Shown piece after piece: positions 53,102 through 62,407 of a DNA stretch of 64,000 nucleotides. Both the position numbers and the translations under genes were made by a program. Below the pieces are notes generated by a model that saw only the letters and a program-made list of their open reading frames with translations, was not told the origin of the DNA and did no database searches. The stretch is from Ferdinandcohnia sp047238305 (lineage in GTDB: Bacteria > Bacillota > Bacilli > Bacillales > Bacillaceae_L). The stretch is taken from assembly GCF_047238305.1 (NCBI RefSeq), contig NZ_JBDFMO010000001.1:4154001-4218000 (forward strand). Reading direction: 5' to 3'. Numbering within the stretch: position 1 is the first letter of the stretch; each line of letters starts with the position of its first letter.

Positions 53102-53831
53102 ATAATTCCTTTTCATTTTCTTTGAAGAAGCTTCCAATAGAGCGGCTGAATGCATAGGTATTTTCACTAATATGATAGCTTAATGTAACCATCTCGTTAA
53201 TGCCTTGGTATGTCTTACTGTGTATTTCAGGAGTGTATGTTCTTTCATTTGTACTACGCCAAATTTTGATCGGGATATTTGTAAAAAGTAATTTATTACT
53301 TGGTGCTAATTCTTCAATATTCGTTTCAACTTCCCTTTCGTCAAGTTGATAAGCTTGAGCAATTTCTTTAATCAGTTTTTTATAAAAAAATTTATTTTTT
53401 CTTTCATTATCGATATGTGCCATAAGATCAATGCAGGGATTAAGGAATGCCATAGAACGAATTTCTTTATTTAGTTTTTTGCTTAAATGCATGGCTGTTA
53501 GAGCACCCATTCCTTCCGCCAGAATATGAATGCGTGTATTTAAAATTTCTCGTTTCATAATAATGTGATAGAGCTGTGTGGCTAATTTAACGGAATCTGG
53601 GTTTCCCCAATTTGCACCGTATAAGTTTGAATAAAATACTGTATATCCTTCATCTTTTAGATATTCTAGAATTTGAGACCTTGCATAGTTTTGAATCCAA
53701 AAGCTTGAGTTCTCTTCTACAAAATTTGTTGAATCCCCGATGATTAAAACAGCGAAGCCATTTGGACGTTTTGGCAAATGAAGAGCAGACCACTCCGTGT
53801 CGAGCTTAAAAAAAAGTTTGTTTTGTACCAT
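53100..53831 (-). CDS. yjaU: YjaU, alpha/beta-hydrolase-like protein
   Basis: 243 aa. Fold features: an N-terminal strand AVLIIGDST, the elbow IHILAEGMGALTAMHLS (about 97-113) and ARSQILEYLKDEGY. The elbow reads A-E-G-M-G, so the usual nucleophile serine is missing, suggesting the protein is not a classical hydrolase. Start ATG at 53831 after GGAGAAGGGG. Function unknown; separate terminator from yjaV. Confidence 0.8.
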   Translation of the reverse strand: MVQNKLFFKLDTEWSALHLPKRPNGFAVLIIGDSTNFVEENSSFWIQNYARSQILEYLKDEGYTVFYSNLYGANWGNPDSVKLATQLYHIIMKREILNTRIHILAEGMGALTAMHLSKKLNKEIRSMAFLNPCIDLMAHIDNERKNKFFYKKLIKEIAQAYQLDEREVETNIEELAPSNKLLFTNIPIKIWRSTNERTYTPEIHSKTYQGINEMVTLSYHISENTYAFSRSIGSFFKENEKEL

Positions 53832-53983
53832 GTTCCCCTTCTCCTACTCCTTATTTTCGTCCTTCATGATTATTGTATGTTTTGATAATAAAGATGAAAG
53901 GGGGAAATGCCTACAAATATCTTTTCTATCAGATGTCAATTGTGGTAAACTAATTACAGATATTGCTTAACGAGGTGAAGATT

Positions 53984-54172
53984 TTGCGTTATTTTTGGAC
54001 ATTTTTCTGGACATTCCTGTTAATCCAAATGGCTTCATATGTAATTGGATCAATGCAGGCAGCTACATATTCATTTAAAACAGCTTCAATCGTAGCTGTT
54101 ATTGTGACAGCCTTAATCATTATTTTAGGTTCTGTTATTCCAAATGAGCCTGTCGAGGAACCACATCATTAA
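53984..54172 (+). CDS. yjzD: YjzD, small membrane protein
   Basis: 62 aa from TTG 53984, 6 bases after GAGGTG. Two hydrophobic segments (about 2-22 and 30-52) and an acidic, histidine-ended tail. Size, topology and position between yjaU and yjzC fit YjzD. Function unknown. Confidence 0.75.
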   Translation: MRYFWTFFWTFLLIQMASYVIGSMQAATYSFKTASIVAVIVTALIIILGSVIPNEPVEEPHH

Positions 54173-54177
54173 TATGC

Positions 54178-54203
54178 AAAAAAGACCCACTCGGGTCTTT
54201 TTT
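54178..54203. terminator. Bidirectional terminator between yjzD and yjzC
   Basis: AAAAAAGACCC and GGGTCTTTTTT pair over a 4-base loop; both strands end in six T. Confidence 0.92.
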
Positions 54204-54208
54204 GTTTG

Positions 54209-54388
54209 TCACGGCTTTCTTTTATATGTCCATTTACGATTATCGTTAGAGTTTTCTGGGAATGGGTCCCCAGCACTTAATTTAACGCTCTTTGGGTTTT
54301 TCACCATATCCCCAGTTTCGCCGATCTCTACATAAATCCCATTATTCGGTGCTTTTTGCCCTGCACGAAATTCATGACTTTGCCCCAT
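54209..54388 (-). CDS. yjzC: YjzC family protein
   Basis: 59 aa, the exact YjzC size, from ATG 54388 (AAGGAGG upstream). Family motif AGQKAPNNGIYVEIGETG and the ending RKWTYKRKP. A longer frame would add 20 unrelated residues. Function unknown. Confidence 0.9.
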   Translation of the reverse strand: MGQSHEFRAGQKAPNNGIYVEIGETGDMVKNPKSVKLSAGDPFPENSNDNRKWTYKRKP

Positions 54389-54501
54389 CATAATCCTCCT
54401 TTTGAATAGTATTACAAGCTTACTATTCCCACTCACACTTAAATTCATGTTAAAAGCACAAGTGTAGAACGGAAGGACAGTTCCTCATCCAGGCAAAGCA
54501 G

Positions 54502-54530
54502 TGGGTCAAGGGACCTGTCCCCTTGACCCA
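54502..54530. repeat. 29-bp palindrome downstream of argF
   Basis: TGGGTCAAGGG and CCCTTGACCCA form a perfect 11-bp stem around a 7-base loop. It follows argF but has no T-run, so a plain intrinsic terminator is unlikely. I recall similar palindromes scattered in Bacillus genomes. Confidence 0.6.
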
Positions 54531-54540
54531 TTTAATGTAT

Positions 54541-55500
54541 TTATTCCATTATTGCTTTTAAAACGGCTTTTTGAGCGTGCAGACGATTCCCAGCTTGTTC
54601 AAAGACAACAGAGTGTGGACCATCGATCACTTCGGCTGTTACTTCTTCACCACGATGAGCCGGTAGACAGTGCAAGAAGAGATAATCTTCATTCGCTACA
54701 TTTACGAGTTCTGAATTAACTTGATAAGGCATGAAAACTTGCATTCTTTCTTGCTGTTCCTGTTCCTGGCCCATGCTTGCCCAAACATCTGTGTAGATAA
54801 AATCTGCACCCTTTACACCCTCGACTGGGTCATGGCTAACTTCAATGACTGCATTTGTGTCTTCTGCAATTTCTTTTGCTTTCTCTACGATAAATGCTTT
54901 CGGCGCATATTGAGACGGACAAACAACCGTGCAGTCTAGTCCAACCTTTGCTGCAGCAATCATTAAAGAATGGGCTACATTGTTTCCGTCTCCAACATAG
55001 ACAAGTTTGTTCCCTTTAAAGGATTTATTTCGTTCATATATCGTAAGTAAATCAGCTAACGCTTGGCATGGATGAAAATCTTCTGTTAAGCCATTAATGA
55101 CCGGAATACTTGCGAACTCCGCAAGTTCTTCAATTTTTTCATGTTCAAATGTACGAATCATGATTGCATCCACATACTCAGATAAAACCATTGCGGTATC
55201 TGCAATTGATTCCCCTCTTCCTAGTTGCATATCATTACTATTGAGGTAGATGGCATTTCCCCCCAACTGAAGCATTCCGGCTTCAAAAGAAACTCTTGTG
55301 CGGGTTGAATGCTTTTCAAAAATCATTGCCAATGTTTTCCCTTTTAAATAAGCAGTATCTTCCCCATTTTTATGCTTTTGCTTGATTTCAATGGCTGAAT
55401 CTAATAAAGCGATAATATCTTCCTGCGTTAAATCAAGGAGAGTGAGTAAATCCTTTCCTTTTAACGCCTTACTTAAATTATGTTTTAACGTACTAGTCAT
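54541..55500 (-). CDS. argF: Ornithine carbamoyltransferase
   Basis: 319 aa. Carbamoyl-phosphate loop KHSTRTRVSFEAG (about 58-70), HPCQALADLLTIYE (about 139-152) and the ornithine/domain signature HCLPAHRGEE. Converts ornithine and carbamoyl phosphate to citrulline. Start overlaps the carB stop by 4 bases (ATGA), so translation is coupled. Last gene of argCJBD-carAB-argF. Confidence 0.97.
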   Translation of the reverse strand: MTSTLKHNLSKALKGKDLLTLLDLTQEDIIALLDSAIEIKQKHKNGEDTAYLKGKTLAMIFEKHSTRTRVSFEAGMLQLGGNAIYLNSNDMQLGRGESIADTAMVLSEYVDAIMIRTFEHEKIEELAEFASIPVINGLTEDFHPCQALADLLTIYERNKSFKGNKLVYVGDGNNVAHSLMIAAAKVGLDCTVVCPSQYAPKAFIVEKAKEIAEDTNAVIEVSHDPVEGVKGADFIYTDVWASMGQEQEQQERMQVFMPYQVNSELVNVANEDYLFLHCLPAHRGEEVTAEVIDGPHSVVFEQAGNRLHAQKAVLKAIME

Positions 55501-58500
55501 TTGACAATCACTTCTTTCTCATTTTTGAATATTCCTCTACGTTCTTGAATCGACATGACTGTAAAGTGGTTATCTTGAAATCCTTTTAAAAATGCCTGTA
55601 GAGTCTCTATTTCCGTAAATACATGAATTCGCTGTTGACTTGCTTTTATTTTATTCTTTTTTGAATTTTCATCTTTATTTAGACTTACAAATGCTAAAGC
55701 CTTATCACTCTTGACCCAATCTGAAATGTCATTTGCGGCATAAACGTTTAATCCAATTTCTTCAGCCACTTTCACTATTTCTGAAGGGATAAGTTCTGTA
55801 TCGAAGACAATTTCGTCTGCATCTTTTTTCGATAATATATAGCTATGGAACACTTTTGTTAAGGCCTCATCAATCGTTTCTGCAATACTGATTCCTTCCC
55901 CAGTTGATTTCATTTCCGGTCCAACCGTTGGGTCACCAAGCAGTTTATAAGTAGAGAAAACTGGATATTTTACAGTAAAGTAAGGTAAATCAGGTAAAAG
56001 GCCAGTTTGTGATGAAACCTCTTGTAATGACTTTCCAAGTACAAGTTTTGAAGCTAGCTGTGCCATTGGAATTCCTGTTATTTTACTAATAACGGGAACT
56101 GTACGACTAGCGCGTGGGTTCACTTCAAGGACGAATATTTGATTGTCACTCACAACAAATTGGATATTCATGATCCCTTTAAACTGTAGTTCACGAACAA
56201 TTTTTTCTGCGTAGTCTACAACAGTTTTCTTGTTTTCTTCTGATAATGAAACAGCTGGCATAATCGCATGACTATCGCCTGAGTGAACTCCCGCTTTTTC
56301 TATATGCTCAACAATGGTAGGAATGAGAATTTCGTTCCCATCAGAAAGTAAATCAATTTCGATTTCTAAACCAGGAACATATGCATCAATAAGGAGTGGA
56401 AATGATTCATTTGAAATCTCCTTGACAAAGGATGTAAGGTCCCCCTCGTCATTGATGACAACCATCCCTTTCCCACCAATTACATAGGAAGGACGAATTA
56501 ACACAGGATATCCGATCTCAGACGATTTTCCCAGTAATTCTTGCGTGTTGTCAGCAATTTCGCCAGGAATATGTTTGATATTCACCTTCTCTAATAGCTT
56601 ATAAAAACGGTCGCGGTCTTCAAGTTGGTCAATGACGTCGTGGGTAATTCCCACAATCGATACACCTGCTGCCTCTAATCGTTGTGCAAGATTAATGGCT
56701 GTTTGACCCCCAAATTGTACGATTACCTGATTCACTTTTTCTGCTTCAATTACATTTAACACATGTTCAAATGTTAATGGTTCAAAATACAATTTGTCTG
56801 CAATTTCATGATCGGTACTGACTGTTTCAGGATTATTATTCAGTAAAATCGTCTCATAGCCTTCCTCTTGTAAGGCGAAAATTCCATGAACAGAACTGTA
56901 GTCAAATTCAATTCCCTGCCCAATTCGAATCGGTCCTGAGCCGAGAATTAATACCTTTTGTTTCGAAGAACCTTGAGTTTCATTTTCTCCAAAATAGCTT
57001 GAGTAATAATAAGACGACTTCGATGCGAACGCACCCGCACATGTATCAACACTTTTATAGCTAGGAAGAATACCAAGTTCCTTACGTTTGGTCCGAATCG
57101 TCATTTCTTCCTCACCACAGAGGTAAGCAATATATTGGTCAGTAAAGCCTTTTTCCTTTATCTTTTGCATGAATTCACTTGAGAATTCATGGACTGATGT
57201 TCGGCTAATCTCATCCTCATTTTTCACTAATTCTTTGAAAATGTGAAGGAAGAATGAATCAATTGTTGAGATTCTATGAATTTCCTCTACAGTAGTTCCT
57301 CTTCTAAATAATTCTAGTATCGCAAAAAAGCGATTTTCACTGCCCGTTTCAACGAGATGGTTGAGCTCGACAGCTGAAATGCTTGCTAATTTAGGTAAGT
57401 GTAAGCTCTCGTTTTCTCCCTCTAATGAATGAATTGCTTTTTGGATGGCACCTTCTAGGTTCACGTCAAGTGACATGACTTCTCCAGTTGCTTTCATTTG
57501 TGTACCAAGTACATTTGGAACATCCGTGAATTTATCAAATGGAAAGCGCGGAAATTTCACGACCACATAATCTAATGCAGGGTCAGCGCTAGCAAATGTG
57601 TTACCTGTTATCGGGTTGATTAATTCATCTAATGTATAGCCGACAGCAAGTTTAGCTGTTATTTTTGCGATCGGATAGCCGGTTGCTTTTGATGCAAGTG
57701 CTGATGAACGACTTACGCGCGGATTTACCTCAATCAGATAGTAGTTTTTACTATAGGGATCCAAGGCAAATTGAATATTACATCCACCAACAATACCTAA
57801 AGCAGTGATTATTTTTGCCGATGAAGTCTGAAGCATTTTGAATTCATCATCTGTTAAGGTCTGCGACGGTGCTACAACGATCGAATCCCCTGTATGAATG
57901 CCAACCGGGTCAACGTTCTCCATATTACAAATCGTAATACAAGTTCCATTTTGGTCACGCATAACCTCATATTCAATTTCTTTATATCCAGCAATGCTTT
58001 TTTCGATCAAACATTGAGTAATTGGGCTTTCGGACAAGCCATTTTTAGAAAGCTGAATCAATTGTTGCTGATCGTGGGCAATGCCTCCTCCTGTTCCCCC
58101 CAATGTATATGCCGGACGAATAATGACTGGAAATCCTACTCTTTGTACAAAGGCAATAGCTTCCTCAACTGTTGTGACAATTTCACTGTCAGGGACTGGT
58201 TCATTTAATTCATTCATTGAGCTTCGAAAAGCCTCTCGGTCCTCTCCCTTTTTAATGGAATCAATCGATGTCCCAAGAACTTTCACATTATATTTATCTA
58301 AAATTCCATGTTCATGTAAGCTAAAAGCTAAATTTAAGCCTGTTTGACCACCCAAGGTTGCAAGTAATCCATCTGGACGTTCTTTTGCAATGATTTTCTC
58401 GATGCTTTCAACTGTAAGTGGCTCAAAATACACAACATCCGCATTGACTTCATCGGTCATGATGGTTGCAGGATTGTTATTCACCAAAATAACTTTGTAG

Positions 58501-58622
58501 CCTTCTTCCCGCAATGCCCTACAGCCTTGTGTTCCAGAATAATCAAATTCTGCAGCCTGCCCGATTACAATAGGACCTGAGCCAATTACCAATATTGATT
58601 GAATTGAATGATCTTTAGGCAT
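55497..58622 (-). CDS. carB: Carbamoyl-phosphate synthase large subunit (arginine-specific)
   Basis: 1041 aa, full family length. Two ATP-grasp halves: the first with SGPIVIGQAAEFDYSGTQ and IRPAYTLGGTGGGIA, the second with GSGPIRIGQGIEFDYSS and IRPSYVIGGKGMVVI, ending in a shorter MGS-like regulatory domain. Makes carbamoyl phosphate from bicarbonate, ATP and ammonia. It normally receives ammonia from the CarA glutaminase, but here the adjacent carA lacks that domain. Start ATG at 58622 after GGGGAGAA. Confidence 0.96.
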   Translation of the reverse strand: MPKDHSIQSILVIGSGPIVIGQAAEFDYSGTQGCRALREEGYKVILVNNNPATIMTDEVNADVVYFEPLTVESIEKIIAKERPDGLLATLGGQTGLNLAFSLHEHGILDKYNVKVLGTSIDSIKKGEDREAFRSSMNELNEPVPDSEIVTTVEEAIAFVQRVGFPVIIRPAYTLGGTGGGIAHDQQQLIQLSKNGLSESPITQCLIEKSIAGYKEIEYEVMRDQNGTCITICNMENVDPVGIHTGDSIVVAPSQTLTDDEFKMLQTSSAKIITALGIVGGCNIQFALDPYSKNYYLIEVNPRVSRSSALASKATGYPIAKITAKLAVGYTLDELINPITGNTFASADPALDYVVVKFPRFPFDKFTDVPNVLGTQMKATGEVMSLDVNLEGAIQKAIHSLEGENESLHLPKLASISAVELNHLVETGSENRFFAILELFRRGTTVEEIHRISTIDSFFLHIFKELVKNEDEISRTSVHEFSSEFMQKIKEKGFTDQYIAYLCGEEEMTIRTKRKELGILPSYKSVDTCAGAFASKSSYYYSSYFGENETQGSSKQKVLILGSGPIRIGQGIEFDYSSVHGIFALQEEGYETILLNNNPETVSTDHEIADKLYFEPLTFEHVLNVIEAEKVNQVIVQFGGQTAINLAQRLEAAGVSIVGITHDVIDQLEDRDRFYKLLEKVNIKHIPGEIADNTQELLGKSSEIGYPVLIRPSYVIGGKGMVVINDEGDLTSFVKEISNESFPLLIDAYVPGLEIEIDLLSDGNEILIPTIVEHIEKAGVHSGDSHAIMPAVSLSEENKKTVVDYAEKIVRELQFKGIMNIQFVVSDNQIFVLEVNPRASRTVPVISKITGIPMAQLASKLVLGKSLQEVSSQTGLLPDLPYFTVKYPVFSTYKLLGDPTVGPEMKSTGEGISIAETIDEALTKVFHSYILSKKDADEIVFDTELIPSEIVKVAEEIGLNVYAANDISDWVKSDKALAFVSLNKDENSKKNKIKASQQRIHVFTEIETLQAFLKGFQDNHFTVMSIQERRGIFKNEKEVIVK

Positions 58623-58682
58623 AAACTTTTCTCCCCTAACCTTCTGTTTGTATAAAATTCTGTACCTTTCACCTTTAGTAAC

Positions 58683-59111
58683 TTAATTCAATACTCCCGC
58701 TAAAACAGATTGCTTACTAATGACTGCCTTTTCTGTCTTATTGTCTCGTATCCTTTTCACAACTGCTCGTGTATCGACATGTGAGAGCAATGGAATATTC
58801 CACTTCTTTAAATACTGAGTAAGCGAGTACTTCCCATTATAATGGGAATGGGTATCCTTCGTTTCATAAACTATGACCCCTGCAACCTCGGGCTTCGTGT
58901 TAAATTCAAACTCATTAATTCCGCAATTACCGATGAGAGGGTATGTGAAAACAATGATTTGATCTTTATTGGAAGGATCGGTGATAACGTCCTGATAGCC
59001 GGTCATCCCTGTATAGAATCCGATTCCACTTTCAGCCGTTGTATTTGAGCTATTCTCGAAAATAGTACCTTCAAAGCTTTCACCATTCGCTAAGTGTAGA
59101 TATCCCTTCAT
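58683..59111 (-). CDS. carA: CarA N-terminal domain only: carbamoyl-phosphate synthase small subunit without glutaminase
   Basis: 142 aa from ATG 59111 (GAGGTG 6 bases upstream). It covers the CPSase small-subunit N-terminal domain: GYLHLANGESFEG, YTGMTGYQDVITDPS, IVFTYPLIGNCGINEFEF, WNIPLLSHVDTRAVVKRIR. A full CarA has about 350 aa with a class I glutaminase (Cys-His-Glu) from residue 170 on. Here the frame ends at a TAA and only 60 bases separate it from carB; none of the three frames encodes a glutaminase. An internal deletion is the simplest explanation. The retained domain could still contact CarB; the enzyme might then use free ammonia or borrow PyrAA. It may also be inactive. Confidence 0.9.
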   Translation of the reverse strand: MKGYLHLANGESFEGTIFENSSNTTAESGIGFYTGMTGYQDVITDPSNKDQIIVFTYPLIGNCGINEFEFNTKPEVAGVIVYETKDTHSHYNGKYSLTQYLKKWNIPLLSHVDTRAVVKRIRDNKTEKAVISKQSVLAGVLN

Positions 59112-59114
59112 CTG

Positions 59115-59180
59115 ATTCACCTCGTATTTTTATTTGAGTAGTCGTATTTTTATACAAATTTATTCAAAAAAATTCATTGT
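59115..59180 (-). promoter_or_regulatory. Candidate internal promoter and ARG boxes before carA
   Basis: In the argD-carA gap the minus strand holds TGTATAAAAATACG (59156-59143) and ATGAATTTTTTTGAATA (about 59178-59161), similar to the AhrC/ArgR operator (TGAATWWWWATTCA). TATAAA within the first could be a -10. Identified by eye. Confidence 0.4.
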
Positions 59181-59221
59181 ATGACTAGTTCGGTAGAACA
59201 ATGCTAACTTCCAGATAAAGA

Positions 59222-60373
59222 TTAAGAAATGTACTCCGCGACAAGGCTTTCTTTAATCATCTTAATCGCTTCATCAATTTCTTCGTAAGTTACTGTTAAT
59301 GGTGGCAATAACCTAATAACATTTGGTCCAGCTTGAAGAACTAACAATCCATTTTCGCGAAGTTTTGTAATGTAATCTGCGACTTCAGCTTTACAAGCAA
59401 TTCCAATCATTAATCCACTTCCGCGAATCTCAGTTACTACATCTTGATCGAGTAGAGCTTTTGATAGCTCATCTTTTAAATAAACTCCTTTTTTCTCAAC
59501 CTCTGCTAAAAATTCATCTTGAAAAATAATGGATAATGTTGCTTTGGCTGCAGCTAATGAAATTGGATTGCCGCCAAATGTAGAACCATGTGAGCCAGGA
59601 CCAAATGCTTCCTTCAGCTTTTCCTTTCCAAGCATGGCACCAACAGGAAGACCGCTTCCTAAACCTTTTGCTAAAGTGATAATATCAGGAGATAGATTGA
59701 AATGCTGATGAGCAAACGCTAGGCCTGTTCGACCAATCCCTGTTTGAACCTCATCAATAATGAAAAGTGCCCCAGTCTTCTCACAAAGTTCTTGAATCTT
59801 TTTTAAAAACGTTTCAGTACCAGGTACGACTCCACCTTCTCCTTGAACAACTTCAACCATTACAGCTGCGACCGAATCATCCATTGCTTCCTCTAATGCT
59901 TCACAATCATTGTAAGGAAGATAGACAAATTCCTGTAAAAGTGGTCCAAATCCTGAATGAATCTTGTCTTGCCCAGTTGCTGCCATCGTTCCGAATGTTC
60001 TGCCATGGAAGGATTGGTTAAACGTAATGACCTTTGACTTTTGTGTATATTTACGGGCAAGCTTTAATGCTGCTTCATTTGCCTCGGCACCACTGTTACA
60101 GAAGAAAACGGCATCCAGTTCTGAATTCTCTACAAGCTTCCCGGCTACTTCTTGTTGAATATCAGATTTAAATAAATTTGATACATGCCAATATTTCTTT
60201 AGTTGATCTTCCACGGCGTCAATTACAGCCGGATGGCGATGTCCGAGATTACAAACTGCGATTCCAGAGACAAAATCTAAATATTTTTTCCCTGTATTAT
60301 CTACAATGATCGCACCTTCTGCTGATTCAACCGTCAAATCCCATCTCGCATAGGTTGGAAATAGTGCATCCAT
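59222..60373 (-). CDS. argD: Acetylornithine aminotransferase
   Basis: 383 aa, class III PLP aminotransferase. NSGAEANEAALKLARKY (about 94-110) binds the cofactor phosphate; the PLP lysine is in ITLAKGLGSGLPVGAM, and IIDEVQTGIGRTG carries the aspartate. Converts N-acetylglutamate semialdehyde to N-acetylornithine. Start overlaps the argB stop (TAATG). In B. subtilis the order argD-carA is the same. Confidence 0.97.
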   Translation of the reverse strand: MDALFPTYARWDLTVESAEGAIIVDNTGKKYLDFVSGIAVCNLGHRHPAVIDAVEDQLKKYWHVSNLFKSDIQQEVAGKLVENSELDAVFFCNSGAEANEAALKLARKYTQKSKVITFNQSFHGRTFGTMAATGQDKIHSGFGPLLQEFVYLPYNDCEALEEAMDDSVAAVMVEVVQGEGGVVPGTETFLKKIQELCEKTGALFIIDEVQTGIGRTGLAFAHQHFNLSPDIITLAKGLGSGLPVGAMLGKEKLKEAFGPGSHGSTFGGNPISLAAAKATLSIIFQDEFLAEVEKKGVYLKDELSKALLDQDVVTEIRGSGLMIGIACKAEVADYITKLRENGLLVLQAGPNVIRLLPPLTVTYEEIDEAIKMIKESLVAEYIS

Positions 60374-61149
60374 TAAACCACCTCAAGTTCTTTTACGATT
60401 TTTGTTCCTTTTAAAGTTCCGTCCATTGTTAACAATGAACCTTTTCCATTGATGATAATGATTTCGTTTATTCCCCCATCATTAAGAGCAGAGAGAGCGG
60501 CTTTCACCTTTGGAATCATTCCACCGTAGATGGTTCCCTCTTCGATCAGTGTAAGAACGGAATCTGTTGAGAGTGAAGGTAGAACTTCACCATCTTTTTT
60601 AATTCCATCTACGTCTGTAACGAATAGTAAATGCTCTGCCTTTAATGCTGTAGCAACACTTGCTGCTGCAGTATCTGCATTGATATTGTATTTTGTATAC
60701 TTCTCATCAAACCCCATTGGTGAGATGACTGGAACATAATTTTGAGATAATAGAAATTCCAGGAACGAAACATTGACTTGTTCAACCTCACCGACAAACC
60801 CTAATTGCTCAAAATCTAAAGGTTTAGCTTTTATTAGTTGTGCGTCACAACCAGATAAGCCTACTGCAGGGATCCCTGCTTTCTCTAGTTCAACGACTAC
60901 TTTTTTATTTACTGTCCCGGATAATACCATTTCAACGACATCAAGGACTTCCTTTGTTGTCTTCCTCAACCCATTCACAAATTCACTTTGTATTTTCAAA
61001 GAGGTGAGTGTCTGACCAATCTCCGGTCCACCCCCATGAACAACTACGACACTATAACCACTTGCCTTTAATTCTTTTAAACTATTAAAAAATGAGTCTG
61101 ACAGCTGAGCTAAAATGCTTCCTCCACATTTGATAACAATTGTCTCCAT
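60373..61149 (-). CDS. argB: Acetylglutamate kinase
   Basis: 258 aa, equal to B. subtilis ArgB, when started at ATG 61149 (GAGGAGA upstream). Amino-acid-kinase fold: IVIKCGGSIL (about 4-13), VVVHGGGPEIGQ, NINADTAAASVATAL and the C-terminal GGMIPKV. Phosphorylates N-acetylglutamate. The N-terminal arginine-binding helix of inhibited kinases is absent, as in enzymes of the cyclic ArgJ route. Confidence 0.97.
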   Translation of the reverse strand: METIVIKCGGSILAQLSDSFFNSLKELKASGYSVVVVHGGGPEIGQTLTSLKIQSEFVNGLRKTTKEVLDVVEMVLSGTVNKKVVVELEKAGIPAVGLSGCDAQLIKAKPLDFEQLGFVGEVEQVNVSFLEFLLSQNYVPVISPMGFDEKYTKYNINADTAAASVATALKAEHLLFVTDVDGIKKDGEVLPSLSTDSVLTLIEEGTIYGGMIPKVKAALSALNDGGINEIIIINGKGSLLTMDGTLKGTKIVKELEVV

Positions 61150-61160
61150 TTCTAGTCTCC

Positions 61161-62390
61161 TCACGTGCGGTAGCTTGCATTAATTTTGATATAATCATAG
61201 GTTAAGTCACAGCCCCAAGCCGTTCCGTTACCATTTCCAAGATGGAGGTCAACATGTATGACAATATCTGTTCCTTCAAGATACTGTTTTGCAAGTTCTT
61301 CTGAGAAAACCACTGGTTGGCTTCCTTTTAGCATTTGAATGGAGCCAATTGAGATATCGACAACATCCGGATTCACAGTTGCTACACTATGACCAATCGC
61401 CCCAATAATTCTTCCCCAATTCGCATCTGCTCCGTAGACTGCTGTTTTAACAAGGTTTGATCCTACAATCTTTTTAGCAACAATACGCGCATCAACATCA
61501 GATAAAGCACCTGTTACATTGACCTCTACAAGTTTTGTAGCGCCTTCTCCATCCTTTGCAATTTGCTTTGCAAGGTCTTCGAAAGTAGACTGAAGGGCTG
61601 ACACAAATGAATCCCATTCTGGATGTTCTGGTGAAAGTTGATTATTTTCTGCTAACCCACTTGCCATTACCAATACCATGTCATTTGTTGAAGTTTCACC
61701 ATCTACTGTGATTTGGTTAAATGTTACATCAGTGACAGCTTTCATCGCTGCTTGGAGGGAATCCGAATCAATGCTTGCATCTGTTGTTACAAAGCCAAGC
61801 ATCGTCGCCATGTTTGGATGAATCATCCCTGAACCCTTTGCTGCTCCACCAATGGTAATTTTCTTTCCATCAATTGTTGTTTGATAACATGCTTTTTTCA
61901 TTACTAAATCTGTTGTTAAAATCGCTGTTTGAAAGTCACTAGCAGCTTCTGCTGTATTAGTTGGCTCAAGTTGTTTGATCCCTGCTTTAATTTTATCCAT
62001 CTGTAGGAGTTCCCCAATTACACCTGTTGAAGCAACCGCGACTAAGTGATCTTCGATTCCAAAATGAGCAGCTGATTCAGCTCTCATTTCATATGCATCT
62101 AGTAAACCCTGTTCACCTGTACATGCATTCGCACAAGCGCTATTAATGACAACTGCTTGTAGTTTATTTTCTACAGCAATACTTTCTTTTGTCACCTTTA
62201 AAGGAGGAGCTTGAAAATGACTTTGCGTATATACGGCTGCACAGTTCGCCGGAACATCACACACAATTGCCCCTAAATCCTTCTTTGAATAACGTAATCC
62301 GGCATGGACACCTGCTGATTTAAATCCTAGAGGAGTCACAACAGACCCCTCTTCTACTTTTGAAATTTGAAATTCCTTCATATCGATCAT
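61161..62390 (-). CDS. argJ: Bifunctional ornithine acetyltransferase / N-acetylglutamate synthase
   Basis: 409 aa. The precursor self-cleaves before the nucleophile threonine in HPNMATMLGF (T196). Other signatures: PANCAAVYT, NSACANACTG (about 83-92) and VDGETSTNDM. Recycles the acetyl group from N-acetylornithine to glutamate and may also use acetyl-CoA. Start ATG at 62390 after AAAGGAG. Confidence 0.97.
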   Translation of the reverse strand: MIDMKEFQISKVEEGSVVTPLGFKSAGVHAGLRYSKKDLGAIVCDVPANCAAVYTQSHFQAPPLKVTKESIAVENKLQAVVINSACANACTGEQGLLDAYEMRAESAAHFGIEDHLVAVASTGVIGELLQMDKIKAGIKQLEPTNTAEAASDFQTAILTTDLVMKKACYQTTIDGKKITIGGAAKGSGMIHPNMATMLGFVTTDASIDSDSLQAAMKAVTDVTFNQITVDGETSTNDMVLVMASGLAENNQLSPEHPEWDSFVSALQSTFEDLAKQIAKDGEGATKLVEVNVTGALSDVDARIVAKKIVGSNLVKTAVYGADANWGRIIGAIGHSVATVNPDVVDISIGSIQMLKGSQPVVFSEELAKQYLEGTDIVIHVDLHLGNGNGTAWGCDLTYDYIKINASYRT

Positions 62391-62407
62391 GCAAAGTCAC
62401 TCCTTTT

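Noticed and set aside
58623..58682. Frameshifted glutaminase domain of carA
   Set aside because: Only 60 bases lie before carB and no frame shows the HEF/CLGHQ-type glutaminase motifs, so the domain is absent, not shifted.
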